DNA of 46,505 nt from positions 1-46,505 of the forward strand of contig JANYIZ010000176.1 in the NCBI GenBank assembly GCA_025408445.1. The letters are read 5' to 3'. Positions 17,580 through 25,827 of the stretch are shown piece by piece. The stretch's first letter is position 1. Each line of letters begins with the position of its first letter. Source of the DNA: Frigoribacterium sp. Lineage in GTDB: Bacteria > Actinomycetota > Actinomycetes > Actinomycetales > Microbacteriaceae. Position numbers and translations under genes: made by a program. A model generated the notes under the pieces. That model had not been told where the DNA came from, searched no databases, and worked only from the letters and a program-made list of their open reading frames with translations.

Positions 17580-18827
17580 ATGAAGTTCGTGGACATTTCC
17601 GGCGCGATCTCACCGACCACCCTCGAATGGATTCGAAAACTGGTTGCGTTCGACACCACAAGTCGGCGATCGAACCTCGCACTCATCGAATTAATTCGTG
17701 CGGAAATGGCGTCGCATGCCCTCAGCCCGCTTGTCGTTTCGAATACCGAGGGCACCAAAGCGAACCTGTTTGTCACCATCCCGGCTATCGACGGCACAAG
17801 CGCCGGGGGCGTCATGCTCGCCGGGCACACCGATGTCGTTCCGGTCGATGGGCAGGTCTGGAGCAGCGATCCGTTCATCGCTCACATTCGCGACGGAAAA
17901 CTTTACGGGCGCGGCGCCTGTGACATGAAAACCTTCAGCGGCGTCATCCTCGCGATGCTTCCTGCATTCATCTCCGCTCGACTTCGTACACCGTTGCATC
18001 TGGCCTTCACCTACGACGAAGAGGTCGGATGTCATGGAGCCGGCGTTCTCCTCGAACAACTCGAGGTGCAAAATATCCATCCGGCACTCTGCATCGTGGG
18101 CGATCCGACGAGTATGCGGGTAGTGACGGCGCACAAGAGCAGCCACCTATTCCGAGTGATCGTGACCGGGGTCGCCTCCCACTCATCGAATACCCCCGGT
18201 GGCGTCAACGCCATCGAGTACGCGGCGAAGGCAATCTCGTTCATCCGCTCAATCGCCGATGAGCATCGGGCCAGTGGCCCGTTCGATCCAACTTTCGAAG
18301 TACCGTTCACCACCGCAAACGTCGGAGTGGTGAGCGGCGGTGTTGCCGTCAATACGGTGGCCGATCTGTGCGAATTCGAATTCGAGTTCCGCACCATCCC
18401 GGGGGTCGAACCAGCGGAGATGACCGATCGAATCGAGAGTTATCTTCTGGGGGAATTACGCACGGAGATGCAGCAAGAAAATGATGGAGCCGACATTCGC
18501 ATCATTCCCCTCGGGGCTGCCCCCGCACTTCGCCCCGGCACCGGTGAGGCCCTCCGGCTGGTCAGCCAGCTCACCGGCGCCACGCTTATCGGCGCCCCGC
18601 CAATCGGCGATAAAGCAGTTGTACCAGCACAGGACACCTCCCACGACGGCACGGTTGGATACGGCACCGAGGGTGGACTGTTCCAGCTGGCCGGAATCGA
18701 CACCGTGGTGTGCGGACCGGGCAGCATGGAGCAAGGTCACACCGCCGACGAATACATCGAACTCAGCCAGGTGAACGCCTGCGAGGATTTCATGCGCAAG
18801 CTCATCCAGCATCTTTCGGCCGGATGA
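17580..18827 (+). CDS. M20-family metallohydrolase, acetylornithine deacetylase/ArgE-like
   Basis: 415 residues from the ATG at 17580; another ATG at 17562 is in frame. Metal ligands are visible: GHTDVVPVDG (His, Asp), GRGACDMK (bridging Asp), DEEVGCHGAG (catalytic Glu pair) and a late GHTADEYIE (His). A dimerisation domain lies between, with SSNTPGGVNAIEYA. Members remove N-acyl groups or cleave dipeptides using two zinc ions. ArgE is the closest recognisable type, but the genomic setting (kinase, symporter, cupin) suggests catabolism of an N-acylated compound rather than arginine biosynthesis. It follows the kinase and precedes the symporter by 36 bases, probably in one operon. Confidence 0.85.
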   Translation: MKFVDISGAISPTTLEWIRKLVAFDTTSRRSNLALIELIRAEMASHALSPLVVSNTEGTKANLFVTIPAIDGTSAGGVMLAGHTDVVPVDGQVWSSDPFIAHIRDGKLYGRGACDMKTFSGVILAMLPAFISARLRTPLHLAFTYDEEVGCHGAGVLLEQLEVQNIHPALCIVGDPTSMRVVTAHKSSHLFRVIVTGVASHSSNTPGGVNAIEYAAKAISFIRSIADEHRASGPFDPTFEVPFTTANVGVVSGGVAVNTVADLCEFEFEFRTIPGVEPAEMTDRIESYLLGELRTEMQQENDGADIRIIPLGAAPALRPGTGEALRLVSQLTGATLIGAPPIGDKAVVPAQDTSHDGTVGYGTEGGLFQLAGIDTVVCGPGSMEQGHTADEYIELSQVNACEDFMRKLIQHLSAG

Positions 18828-18863
18828 CGTGTTCTTGCACCATAAGAAAAACAGGGAAAACCA

Positions 18864-20333
18864 GTGACCGATCGACCGACACAAGCGAGGCCAGAGGTAC
18901 CGACTGCGGAAGTCACGCTTGAGTTCCAGCGCAGCCAGGCACGCAGGGCAGTGGTTGCCGCGTCGATCGGTAATGGTTTGGAATGGTTCGACGTCATCGT
19001 CTACGGCGCATTCGCGGTCACGATCGCCAAGCTGTTCTTCCCCAGTAACGACCCGATGGCATCCCTGCTTCTCGCGTTCGGCTCATTCGGGATTTCGTTC
19101 GTTATGCGTCCCCTCGGCGGTATTTTGATTGGCCGCTACGCCGACGTAGCGGGCCGCAAGGCCGGCATGCTGGTGTCGATCTCGCTGATGTTTATCGGCA
19201 CACTTTTTATCGCGTTCGTTCCGACGGCACAGATGATCGGCGTGACGGCGGCGGTAATCCTCCTACTCGCCCGACTCATTCAGGGCTTTGCCGCGGGCGG
19301 AGAATTTGGCACAGCGACAGCATTCCTGATCGAACATGCGCCGAATCGAAGAGCGTTTTACGCGAGTTGGCAGGTGGGACCCCAGGGCGGCGTCATACTG
19401 CTCGCGGGAATTTTTGGTTTCGTTCTTAACAACTAGCTGAGCCAGCAGGCACTTGATAGCTGGGGATGGCGCGTGCCTTTTATTTTCGCGCTGCTGATCG
19501 GGCCGGTCGGCTGGTACATCCGCTCGAAGATGGAGGACACCCCGGAATTTCTGACCATGACGCCCTCTGCCTCACCGCTTCGGGAAACGTTGATCGACAA
19601 TGGTGGTTGGCTCTTGTCAATGGTCGGGGTGGTCGCACTCGGCTCCGTCAGCATCTACATCGCCCTGTTCATGCCGACCTACGCCATTGTTAAGCTCGGT
19701 ATGCCAGCGGCGGCGGCGTTCGTCTCAACTCTGGCCTTCGGCATTGTGATGAGCGTAGGGGCGCCCTTCGTCGGCATGCTCGCTGACCGTGTTGGGCCGG
19801 CCAAACTGATGACCTGGGCAGCAATCGGAACGGTTCTGCTCGCAATTCCGATGTTCATTCTGCTGCGCCAGTCGCCGGTACTGGTGACGATCGTTCTTAT
19901 TGAGCTGGTTCTCGGCATACTTGCCACGCTGTACTTTGCACCGTTGCCCGCGATCATGTCTGCGATGTTTCCGGTGCAGATCCGCACGACCGGGCTGTCG
20001 TTGGGCTACAACGTCGGGGTGACCGTGTTTGGAGGATTTGCGCCATTTATCCTGACCTTCCTGATCAAGACGACCGGTTCACTTCTGGTCCCGGGGTTTT
20101 ATCTCGCGGCTATCGCGGCACTCTCTCTCGTCAGTCTTATCGTGGCACGGAGAGTGTTTCACCAGCGCCGAGACAGCAGCTATCGAGGCGGATGTTTCGG
20201 TGCAACAGAGTGCCGAAGGGATTCGCCGAGAGAGGTGCATCGTGGCTACGACAGCTTCTCGGTTTCGATAAAGGCTATCGAGGCAGTACCCCGATTCATG
20301 ACGGAATGCTCGATACCCGCGGGGCGAGTGTAG
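18864..20333 (+). pseudogene. MHS-type metabolite:H+ symporter (MFS) interrupted by an in-frame TAG
   Basis: The first part has IGNGLEWFDVIVYG in TM1 and RPLGGILIGRYAD, hallmarks of the MHS branch (ProP, citrate, shikimate symporters). Codon 191 (19434-19436) is TAG, and the same frame continues at once with family sequence SWGWRVPFIFALLIGPVG, giving a full 12-TM protein if the stop is read through. The upstream and downstream parts show no other break within the membrane domain. The tail after VARRVFHQRRD (about 20170 on) looks non-native and overlaps the converging cupin gene, so the true stop may also have shifted. Possible explanations: nonsense mutation, sequencing error, or stop readthrough. 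Confidence 0.8.
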
Positions 20334-20637
20334 CTCTGGCCAATCCGTGCTCCGCTCGCAGTTCGGAGCCGTCGGCATTTGTCACGAACATTGTGTCGTC
20401 CACCAGTGGGACCACCACATAGTCGTATTCATGGACGTGCATGGGGATCTCGCCACCGGGTTCGATCATCCACTTTGTCACCCGAAAAATACCGTTGTCA
20501 ATTTGGATTTCGCCGCTTGCCACAGTGGTTTCCTCGATTTCTCTGCCCGTTATGGTGAGCCTATTTTCTCCCCTCGACCGCTGAAGACCCGAAGGTTCAG
20601 CGTTTCTACCGAAGAGATTCGGCCGCGTCACCGCCAT
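20246..20637 (-). pseudogene. Cupin-domain protein with a one-base frameshift
   Basis: The first frame reads a cupin motif PGGEIPMHVHEYDYVVVPL and then TMFVTNADGSELRAE, but ends early at 20296 with unrelated residues. Shifting frame at about 20347-20350 restores the expected second half, GQSYTRPAGIEHSVMNRG and AFIETEKLS, ending in TAG at 20246. One missing base explains both. The intact protein would be a small beta-barrel of about 130 residues with metal-binding His in the first motif and an EH in the second. Start uncertain: the ATG at 20637 is used, but homology begins near 20560. It converges on the symporter tail. Confidence 0.75.
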
Positions 20638-20877
20638 CCGACCCTTTCCCTGTGAACAGTCGGTATTCACCCGCACCATTCCTGCACCCCCTCGCAATCA
20701 CTTTTCCATCCGGGTGATCAGGTGGAGCAAGCCGGTGCGGCTTCTCCTGCCAAGTGGTGTGTCAAGACAAAAGATTATGAGCAAATTCCACATCCAGAGA
20801 CGCGCGACCCCTATAGTGGCGGCAATCTAATCACCCGATAAGGCGCCACCACCGCTTTCATAGATACGAGGAAGAAC
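20638..20877. other. Divergent promoter region between cupin and FAD-oxidase genes
   Basis: About 240 bases, AT-richer than its surroundings. TATAGT at 20813-20818 fits an actinobacterial -10 box for the oxidase gene, leaving a leader of roughly 50 bases. ATCAC (20697-20701) and GTGAT (20714-20718) form a weak inverted repeat. No gene is seen. Confidence 0.35.
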
Positions 20878-22257
20878 ATGCCAAGCCAGACACCCACTAT
20901 GGTCGCCCTCTCGTCGCCCGGTGATAAAGCCTATGAGCAGGCCGTTGCGTGCTACAACCTCGACGCCCAGCTTGACCCCGCTCATACCGTGATCGCGACT
21001 TGCGCAACCGACGTTATCAACGCCATCCTGACTGCCCGTAATTTGGGGATGGGTGTTCGCGCGCAGGCCACTGGACATGCTGCGATGTCAGCCAGTCCGA
21101 TGCACGGGGATCTCCTCATCTCGACCCAGCTTGACGAACCGGTCATCATCGACCCGGTCGCTTTGACCGCACGAATTTCTGCGGGTACCTGTTGGTCAAG
21201 CGTCGTTGATGCGGCCGCTGCCCACGGACTGATCGCCCTGCATGGCTCCAGCGGCACGATCGGTGCAATCGGATATTTACTTCGCGGTGGCCTCAGCTTT
21301 TACGGTCGGCTCCACGGGATCGCGGCAAACTCGCTTCGCTCAATCACCATCGTGATTGCCACCGGCGAAACCATTGAGGTCAGTGAAACCAGTGTCCCGG
21401 AGCTCTTTTGGGCGCTTCGCGGCGGCGGCGGCGGGTACGGCGTCGTGGTGGGTGTGGAAATCCAGCTTTTTCCGATGGCGCACGTCATCACCGGGCAAAT
21501 CGCCTGGAAAGCCAGCGACGCTGCGGTGATCGCGACTCTCTGGAGGAAGTGGACCGAAACGGCGCCACCCGAAGCGACCACGAGTCTTCGGATGCTGAAT
21601 CTGCCTCCCGTTTCCGGCATGCTCCCGGAGGTACTGACCAGTGGGCAGATTCTCATGATCGACGGGGCCATCAGCGTTTCGACCCCCGGAGACCTCGATG
21701 CGGCTCAGCAGATCTTGGACGATTTTTTGGAGCCACTCCGCGGGGCAATTGAGCCGATCTTCAACTCGTGGGCCGTAGCACCGCCCGCTGCGCTACCGCA
21801 TACCCATATGGATCCTCCCTTCCCGGTAGCGGTCGTCTCGGATCATCTTGTGCTGGATTACCTCGATGATCTGGCGTTGGGGCGCATCCTCGACGCCGCC
21901 GGTGCCCAATCCTCCCTCCTCATGTTCGAGCTGCGCCAGCTCGGCGGTCGGCTTGCTGAGCCCGCAATTGCGGGAGGTGCATTCGACCGCGTACGCGGGA
22001 GCTTTTCCTACTTCGGAGTCGGTCTGCTTGCCACGCCAGAATCACGGGAGAATATCGTCGCCGACTTGGCGGCGTTGCGCGGCGTCATGAGCCCCTGGAG
22101 CACCGGCTTCACTCTCCCCACATTCGCGGAAAATGCTGCGGCGCCGCAACGCACACTCGATGACGCAGCCTTCGCCCGGGCGGCAGTGCTTCGTGCGAAC
22201 ATCGATCCGACGGGAATATTCGCCCGCGATATTTCTCCCGTGCGAGCGGACTCATAG
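20878..22257 (+). CDS. FAD-linked oxidase (PCMH/VAO-type flavoprotein)
   Basis: 459 residues. The PCMH FAD-binding domain covers roughly residues 35-205: DAQLDPAHTVIATCATD at its start, a GHAAMSAS segment where many relatives have a covalent flavin His, the HGSSGTIGAIGYLLRGGLSF loop, and LRGGGGGYGVVVGVEI at its end. The C-terminal third is a substrate domain ending DPTGIFARDI. Relatives oxidise sugars, alcohols or alkaloid-like compounds with FAD and release H2O2. The residues around the flavin His differ from the common R-S-G-G-H-S, so covalent attachment is uncertain. GAGGAAGAAC just before the ATG is a good ribosome site. Confidence 0.85.
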   Translation: MPSQTPTMVALSSPGDKAYEQAVACYNLDAQLDPAHTVIATCATDVINAILTARNLGMGVRAQATGHAAMSASPMHGDLLISTQLDEPVIIDPVALTARISAGTCWSSVVDAAAAHGLIALHGSSGTIGAIGYLLRGGLSFYGRLHGIAANSLRSITIVIATGETIEVSETSVPELFWALRGGGGGYGVVVGVEIQLFPMAHVITGQIAWKASDAAVIATLWRKWTETAPPEATTSLRMLNLPPVSGMLPEVLTSGQILMIDGAISVSTPGDLDAAQQILDDFLEPLRGAIEPIFNSWAVAPPAALPHTHMDPPFPVAVVSDHLVLDYLDDLALGRILDAAGAQSSLLMFELRQLGGRLAEPAIAGGAFDRVRGSFSYFGVGLLATPESRENIVADLAALRGVMSPWSTGFTLPTFAENAAAPQRTLDDAAFARAAVLRANIDPTGIFARDISPVRADS

Positions 22258-22268
22258 CCCGCATAAGA

Positions 22269-22327
22269 CAGAAGCCCGCGCTACGCAGAAGCCCGCGCTA
22301 CACAGAAGCCCGCGCTACACAGAAGCC
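22269..22327. repeat. 17-bp tandem repeat, three copies plus a partial fourth
   Basis: The unit CAGAAGCCCGCGCTACA repeats at 22269, 22286 and 22303 (one base differs in the first copy) and an eight-base partial copy starts at 22320. The array fills the gap between the converging FAD oxidase and SDR genes. It includes the SDR stop codon (22315-22317), so the last SDR codons are written in repeat sequence. Confidence 0.9.
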
Positions 22328-23118
22328 AGTCGCTGCTCGTCGACGCTGTTACCGCCGTCGACGACGATGACCTGTCCGGTCATGTAGGACGCGCCCGGGG
22401 TTGCCAGCCACGCGATCGCCGAAGCGACCTCGTCGGCCGTTCCGCTTCGACCCGCGGGAACATGCGCACCTTCGAGCGCTTCGGCCGGCAACTGGGAACC
22501 GGTCGCAATCCAGCCGGGGGCGACCGCGTTCGCCGTGATCGCAGCACCAGCTTCGTCCACCGCGAGGGCTCTGGTGAGGCCGACGAGACCAGCCTTTGCC
22601 GCGGCGTAAGCAATGTCGCCGTGTGATGCCATAACTGGTCCGGTCACGCTCGCCACCGTGACGATTCGACCCCAGCGCGCCGCACGCATCCGGGGAAGAA
22701 CGAGGCGGGTCATGTAGAACGCGCTTGACAGGTTGAGCGCGATGCTGCGATCCCATTCGTCCGGGTCCATGAGCGCGTCACCCGAAAGCATCTCGGTATC
22801 GCCCGTCGAGACCATGCCGGCGTTATTCACCAGGATGTCCGGTACCACGGATGCCGCCGTCAGCGCCTCACCCAGCGCGACGGCGAGCGCAGCCGACTCG
22901 AGCCGCGCAATAAATCCATGAGCGTCAATTCCGATTTCGCGGAGCTCGTTGACTCGATCATGGATCCGATCGGTCGTGCCGGTGATCGCGACAGAGGCTC
23001 CGAGTTGACCGAGCGATCGTGCGGAGGCGAAGCCGATTCCTGTCGGGCTTCCCGCCCCGGTTACCAAAGCTGTGCGCCCTGAGAGGTTCCATGCGGAGGG
23101 GAGTGTCATACCGACCAT
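22315..23118 (-). CDS. Short-chain dehydrogenase/reductase (SDR)
   Basis: 267 residues from the ATG at 23118 (a second ATG at 23109 is equally possible; neither has a strong ribosome site). The nucleotide loop is TGAGSPTGIG, followed by NNAG, the catalytic Ser in VASVTGPV and YAAAKAG carrying the Tyr-x3-Lys pair. The C-terminus has VIVVDGGNS as in classical SDRs that use NAD(P)(H) to interconvert alcohols and ketones. Substrate unknown. Its last codons lie in the 17-bp tandem repeat, which may have altered the native C-terminus. The frame stays open far upstream, overlapping hmp, but those residues are not SDR-like. Confidence 0.87.
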   Translation of the reverse strand: MVGMTLPSAWNLSGRTALVTGAGSPTGIGFASARSLGQLGASVAITGTTDRIHDRVNELREIGIDAHGFIARLESAALAVALGEALTAASVVPDILVNNAGMVSTGDTEMLSGDALMDPDEWDRSIALNLSSAFYMTRLVLPRMRAARWGRIVTVASVTGPVMASHGDIAYAAAKAGLVGLTRALAVDEAGAAITANAVAPGWIATGSQLPAEALEGAHVPAGRSGTADEVASAIAWLATPGASYMTGQVIVVDGGNSVDEQRLASV

Positions 23119-23224
23119 GGTATCCAGCCAAGAGGCAGCGCCGAGGACGCGTGATGCGTGACGGAAGCACGGATCTGGATGCTCCGAGCGCCCGCGGCAC
23201 TTCTCGAAATATCTACGTGCGGGA

Positions 23225-24397
23225 TTAGGAGCCGGCGAGCCAGAGGTCTGGTCCGAACACCTCGTAGTGGATACGCTCGGCCGGCACTCCGGATTCGAGC
23301 GCCTGCGACCTGAGACTGCGCATGAAGGGCAGTGGGCCGCACAGGTACACCGACGCATTCTCGGGAATCGCCACGTTGGCCAGGGACATGAAGCCGTCGT
23401 GCGCCTCGTCGCCGTCGCTGGGCACTTCCAACCAGAGTTCGAGTTCGGCTGCTTCGAGCAGAGCGACATCCTCGAGCATCTGATCCCGCAGCGCCCAGCG
23501 CTCGAGAGTGCTCTCGGCGTGAAGAACGAGCACCTCGCGCCTGGACCCCTGGTCGGCGAGAGACCGAAGGATGGATGCACTCGGCGTACATCCGATGCCG
23601 GCTGAGGCCAGCACGAGGGGGCTGTCGCCCGTACTCAGCGTGATGTCCCCGCAGGGGTTGGAGAGAATCAGTTGATCCCCGATCTGCACGTCGCGGTGCA
23701 GGGCGGGGGAGACCTCGCCGTCCGCATCCAGCCTCGTCGTGAACACGCGGGTGTCGGTCCCGGCGCTGGCGGACCGGGAATACTGGCGCACCTGGTGGAT
23801 GCCGTCGGGCATCCGTACCGTGACGCTCACGTATTGGCCGGGCAATGACGGCGTGACGGGAGTGTCGTCTGCCGGCTCCAGGGTGAAGGTCACCGCGTCG
23901 ATTCCCGCAGCCTCTTTAGCCACCACGACCCAGGGTGCCAAGGGGTGATCGCTCGCCGCAGCGGAGTAGAGGCCACTTTCCAACTTGATCAGCGCGTGTG
24001 CCATCAGCCAGTAGACCTCGGTCCAGGCGTCGACGATCTCGGGGGTGATCACCTCGCTGAGCTCCTCGGCAATCGCCTCGAACAGGTACTGGTACACCAC
24101 GTCGTACTGCTCCGGGCGGATGTCGAGGGACACATGTTTGTGCGCGATGCGGGAGAGCATGGCTTCGGGGGTGGTCTCCGGATTATCGACCAGGTGCGTC
24201 GCGAAGGCGGCAATGCTGCCAGCAAGCGCCTACTGCTGGGAGCCGTTCTTCTGATTCGAGCGGCTGAACAGCCCGTCGAAGAGTTCGGGGTGGGCGGCGA
24301 ACATGCGACCGTAAAAGTTTCGGGCGATCACCGGCATTTTCTCCCCGACGAGAGGGAGAGTTGCGGTGATCAGGGGGAGGGATTGGGCCGAGAGCAT
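23225..24397 (-). pseudogene. hmp: Flavohemoglobin (NO dioxygenase) with an in-frame TAG in the globin domain
   Basis: From the ATG at 24397 (AAAGGAGTC ribosome site) the frame encodes a globin domain, with MLSAQSLPLITATLPLVGEK, NFYGRMF and NQKNG, interrupted at codon 56 by TAG (24232-24230). It then continues in the same frame with ALAGSIAAFATHLVDN, HKHVSLDIRPEQY (haem-ligand His region), a ferredoxin-reductase FAD domain (RQYSRSAS) and an NAD domain (ASAGIGCTPS) for 390 sense codons in all. The intact enzyme converts NO and O2 to nitrate using NADH. The TAG replaces a position that is Glu in E. coli Hmp. If the stop is real, only a reductase fragment could be made from an internal start. 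Preceded by nsrR and its likely operator. Confidence 0.88.
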
Positions 24398-24431
24398 GCT
24401 GACTCCTTTGCGGTGCCGAATGATCTCTTAA

Positions 24432-24454
24432 AACTAGCATTTGAAATACTAGTT
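24432..24454. promoter_or_regulatory. Likely NsrR operator upstream of hmp
   Basis: AACTAGCATTT, a central G, and AAATACTAGTT form an 11-1-11 inverted repeat in which ten of eleven positions pair. It ends 34 bases before the hmp ATG and lies just after the nsrR stop. The 11-1-11 form with AAnnnnnATTT-type half-sites is characteristic of NsrR sites, and the regulator gene is adjacent, so NO-responsive repression of hmp is expected. Confidence 0.75.
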
Positions 24455-24465
24455 AATTACAGAGG

Positions 24466-24891
24466 CTAGTAAAAGACTCGTGTCTCTGGTTGATTATGGG
24501 GCTGACTGGCGATCACAACGGGGTCCAAATCGGAGTAGAACGCCTCCCGTGCCCGGCGCAATGCACCCCGCACCCCGCACCCGTCGAGCAGCGGACACGG
24601 GCCATTGGGGGTGATGCATGCGGCCAGATCGAGGCGAGTGTCCAGTTGGCGCAGGAGCCAGCCGATCGTGGCCTTGCGACCCTCGGCGCTGATCCGCACC
24701 CCACCCGAACGCCCACGGGCAACCTCTACGAGCCCGAGTTCGCGCAGTCGGATGATGGCCTTGCTCACGTGGTTGTAGGGCGTCGCGATGGCTTCCGATA
24801 TTGCCCGGGAGGTCATCATCGCAGCCTCGGGAGAGGCCGCCAGCAGCATGACTACGCGCAGGCAGACATCCGAAAATGCGTTGATCCTCAT
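24466..24891 (-). CDS. nsrR: NO-sensing Rrf2-family repressor NsrR
   Basis: 141 residues from the ATG at 24891, where the typical MRINAFSDVCLRVVMLLA begins; the frame is open upstream but not homologous. A winged helix follows (SRAISEAIATPYNHVSKAI), then the wing GRSGGVRI. Three cysteines, C92, C99 and C105 in CITPNGPC and LLDGC, match the Fe-S cluster ligands of NsrR. NO damages the cluster and releases DNA. It sits directly upstream of hmp on the same strand with the presumed operator between them, which strongly supports the assignment over IscR. Confidence 0.9.
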   Translation of the reverse strand: MRINAFSDVCLRVVMLLAASPEAAMMTSRAISEAIATPYNHVSKAIIRLRELGLVEVARGRSGGVRISAEGRKATIGWLLRQLDTRLDLAACITPNGPCPLLDGCGVRGALRRAREAFYSDLDPVVIASQPHNQPETRVFY

Positions 24892-25025
24892 GTGACCAGA
24901 GTAGGGGCGTGCTGGACTCACAACGGTTCGTCGCCAGACCATGACTCGGCGTACCCGGGCGAACCTCGGCACAGGCGCTAGGCTCCGGATGCGGTGTCGG
25001 TCGACCCCGGTCAGAGAGGAAATCC

Positions 25026-25730
25026 ATGAGCGCTCGCTTCGAAGAACTGGACTTCCAGCCGACCAGCATGGGAGATCTCACCCTGCGAAGGAGAGTTGAA
25101 CCCACCCTCGGCGTCGACGTATTCGAGGTGAAACTGGGGGAAGAATTCCTCATGTCCAGCTTATTCACCGTGGCGGAAGAGGAGCTCGCGAATCTGGGTC
25201 TCGCGGCTGTCGAGGCAACGGATCTCACTGTTCTGGTCGGCGGCCTCGGCCTCGGCTACACGGCGGTCGCGGCCCTCGCCGACGATCGCGTGCGCTCGCT
25301 CACGGTGATCGACACCCTGCCTGCCGTCATCGACTGGCACCTGCGCGGCCTGCTTCCAGTCTCGGCGGCGCTCACGGAAGACCCGAGAACAGCACTGGTG
25401 CTCGACGACTTCTTCGGCCTCATGCGTCGACCGCCGGATACGGCATCCGTCCGCTACGACGCGATCCTGCTGGATGTCGACCACTCGCCCCGTCACCAGC
25501 TCGACCCGAGCCATGCTGATCTGTATACGTCCAGCGGCATGGAAGCGGTCTCGCTGCACCTGCAAGCGGACGGCGTGTTCGCGCTGTGGTCTGATGACCC
25601 GCCCGACGAGGAGTTTCTGACACGAGCATCGGGGGTATTCGCCGCGGTGCAGGCACATGTCGTCGATTTCGATAACCCGCTTACCGGTGGGACCTCATCC
25701 AATACCGTGTACGTCGCAACAATGCGCTGA
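25026..25730 (+). CDS. Spermidine synthase-like (Rossmann methyltransferase fold) protein
   Basis: 234 residues. The SAM/dcSAM-binding loop is LVGGLGLGYTA (about residues 70-80), followed by an acidic LTVIDTLPAVIDW at the end of the next strand and an ILLDVDHSP motif near 144-152. This resembles spermine/spermidine synthase-like proteins, but it is shorter than classic SpeE and lacks its N-terminal beta domain, so polyamine synthesis is not established. A strong ribosome site, GAGAGGAAATCC, precedes the ATG. It is divergent from nsrR, with about 130 bases between them. Confidence 0.75.
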   Translation: MSARFEELDFQPTSMGDLTLRRRVEPTLGVDVFEVKLGEEFLMSSLFTVAEEELANLGLAAVEATDLTVLVGGLGLGYTAVAALADDRVRSLTVIDTLPAVIDWHLRGLLPVSAALTEDPRTALVLDDFFGLMRRPPDTASVRYDAILLDVDHSPRHQLDPSHADLYTSSGMEAVSLHLQADGVFALWSDDPPDEEFLTRASGVFAAVQAHVVDFDNPLTGGTSSNTVYVATMR

Positions 25731-25827
25731 ACCTCCCGATCCTGGCCGCAAACCGACGGGACCTTCGGCCCTGCGACGGGGGGACCATCGGCGTTGACTC
25801 GGGGGTACACGACAGGAAGGTCATGCC

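Noticed and set aside
19434-19436. Selenocysteine or pyrrolysine insertion at the internal stops
   Set aside because: Selenocysteine uses TGA, not TAG. Pyrrolysine is not known in this lineage and no supporting genes or structures are seen.
22269-22327. CRISPR array
   Set aside because: The 17-bp units are directly adjacent with no unique spacers, so it is an ordinary tandem repeat.
22315-23580. SDR with a 150-residue N-terminal extension
   Set aside because: The extension is antisense-free but overlaps hmp in another frame and has no SDR or other motif; the NAD loop begins right after the ATG at 23118 or 23109.
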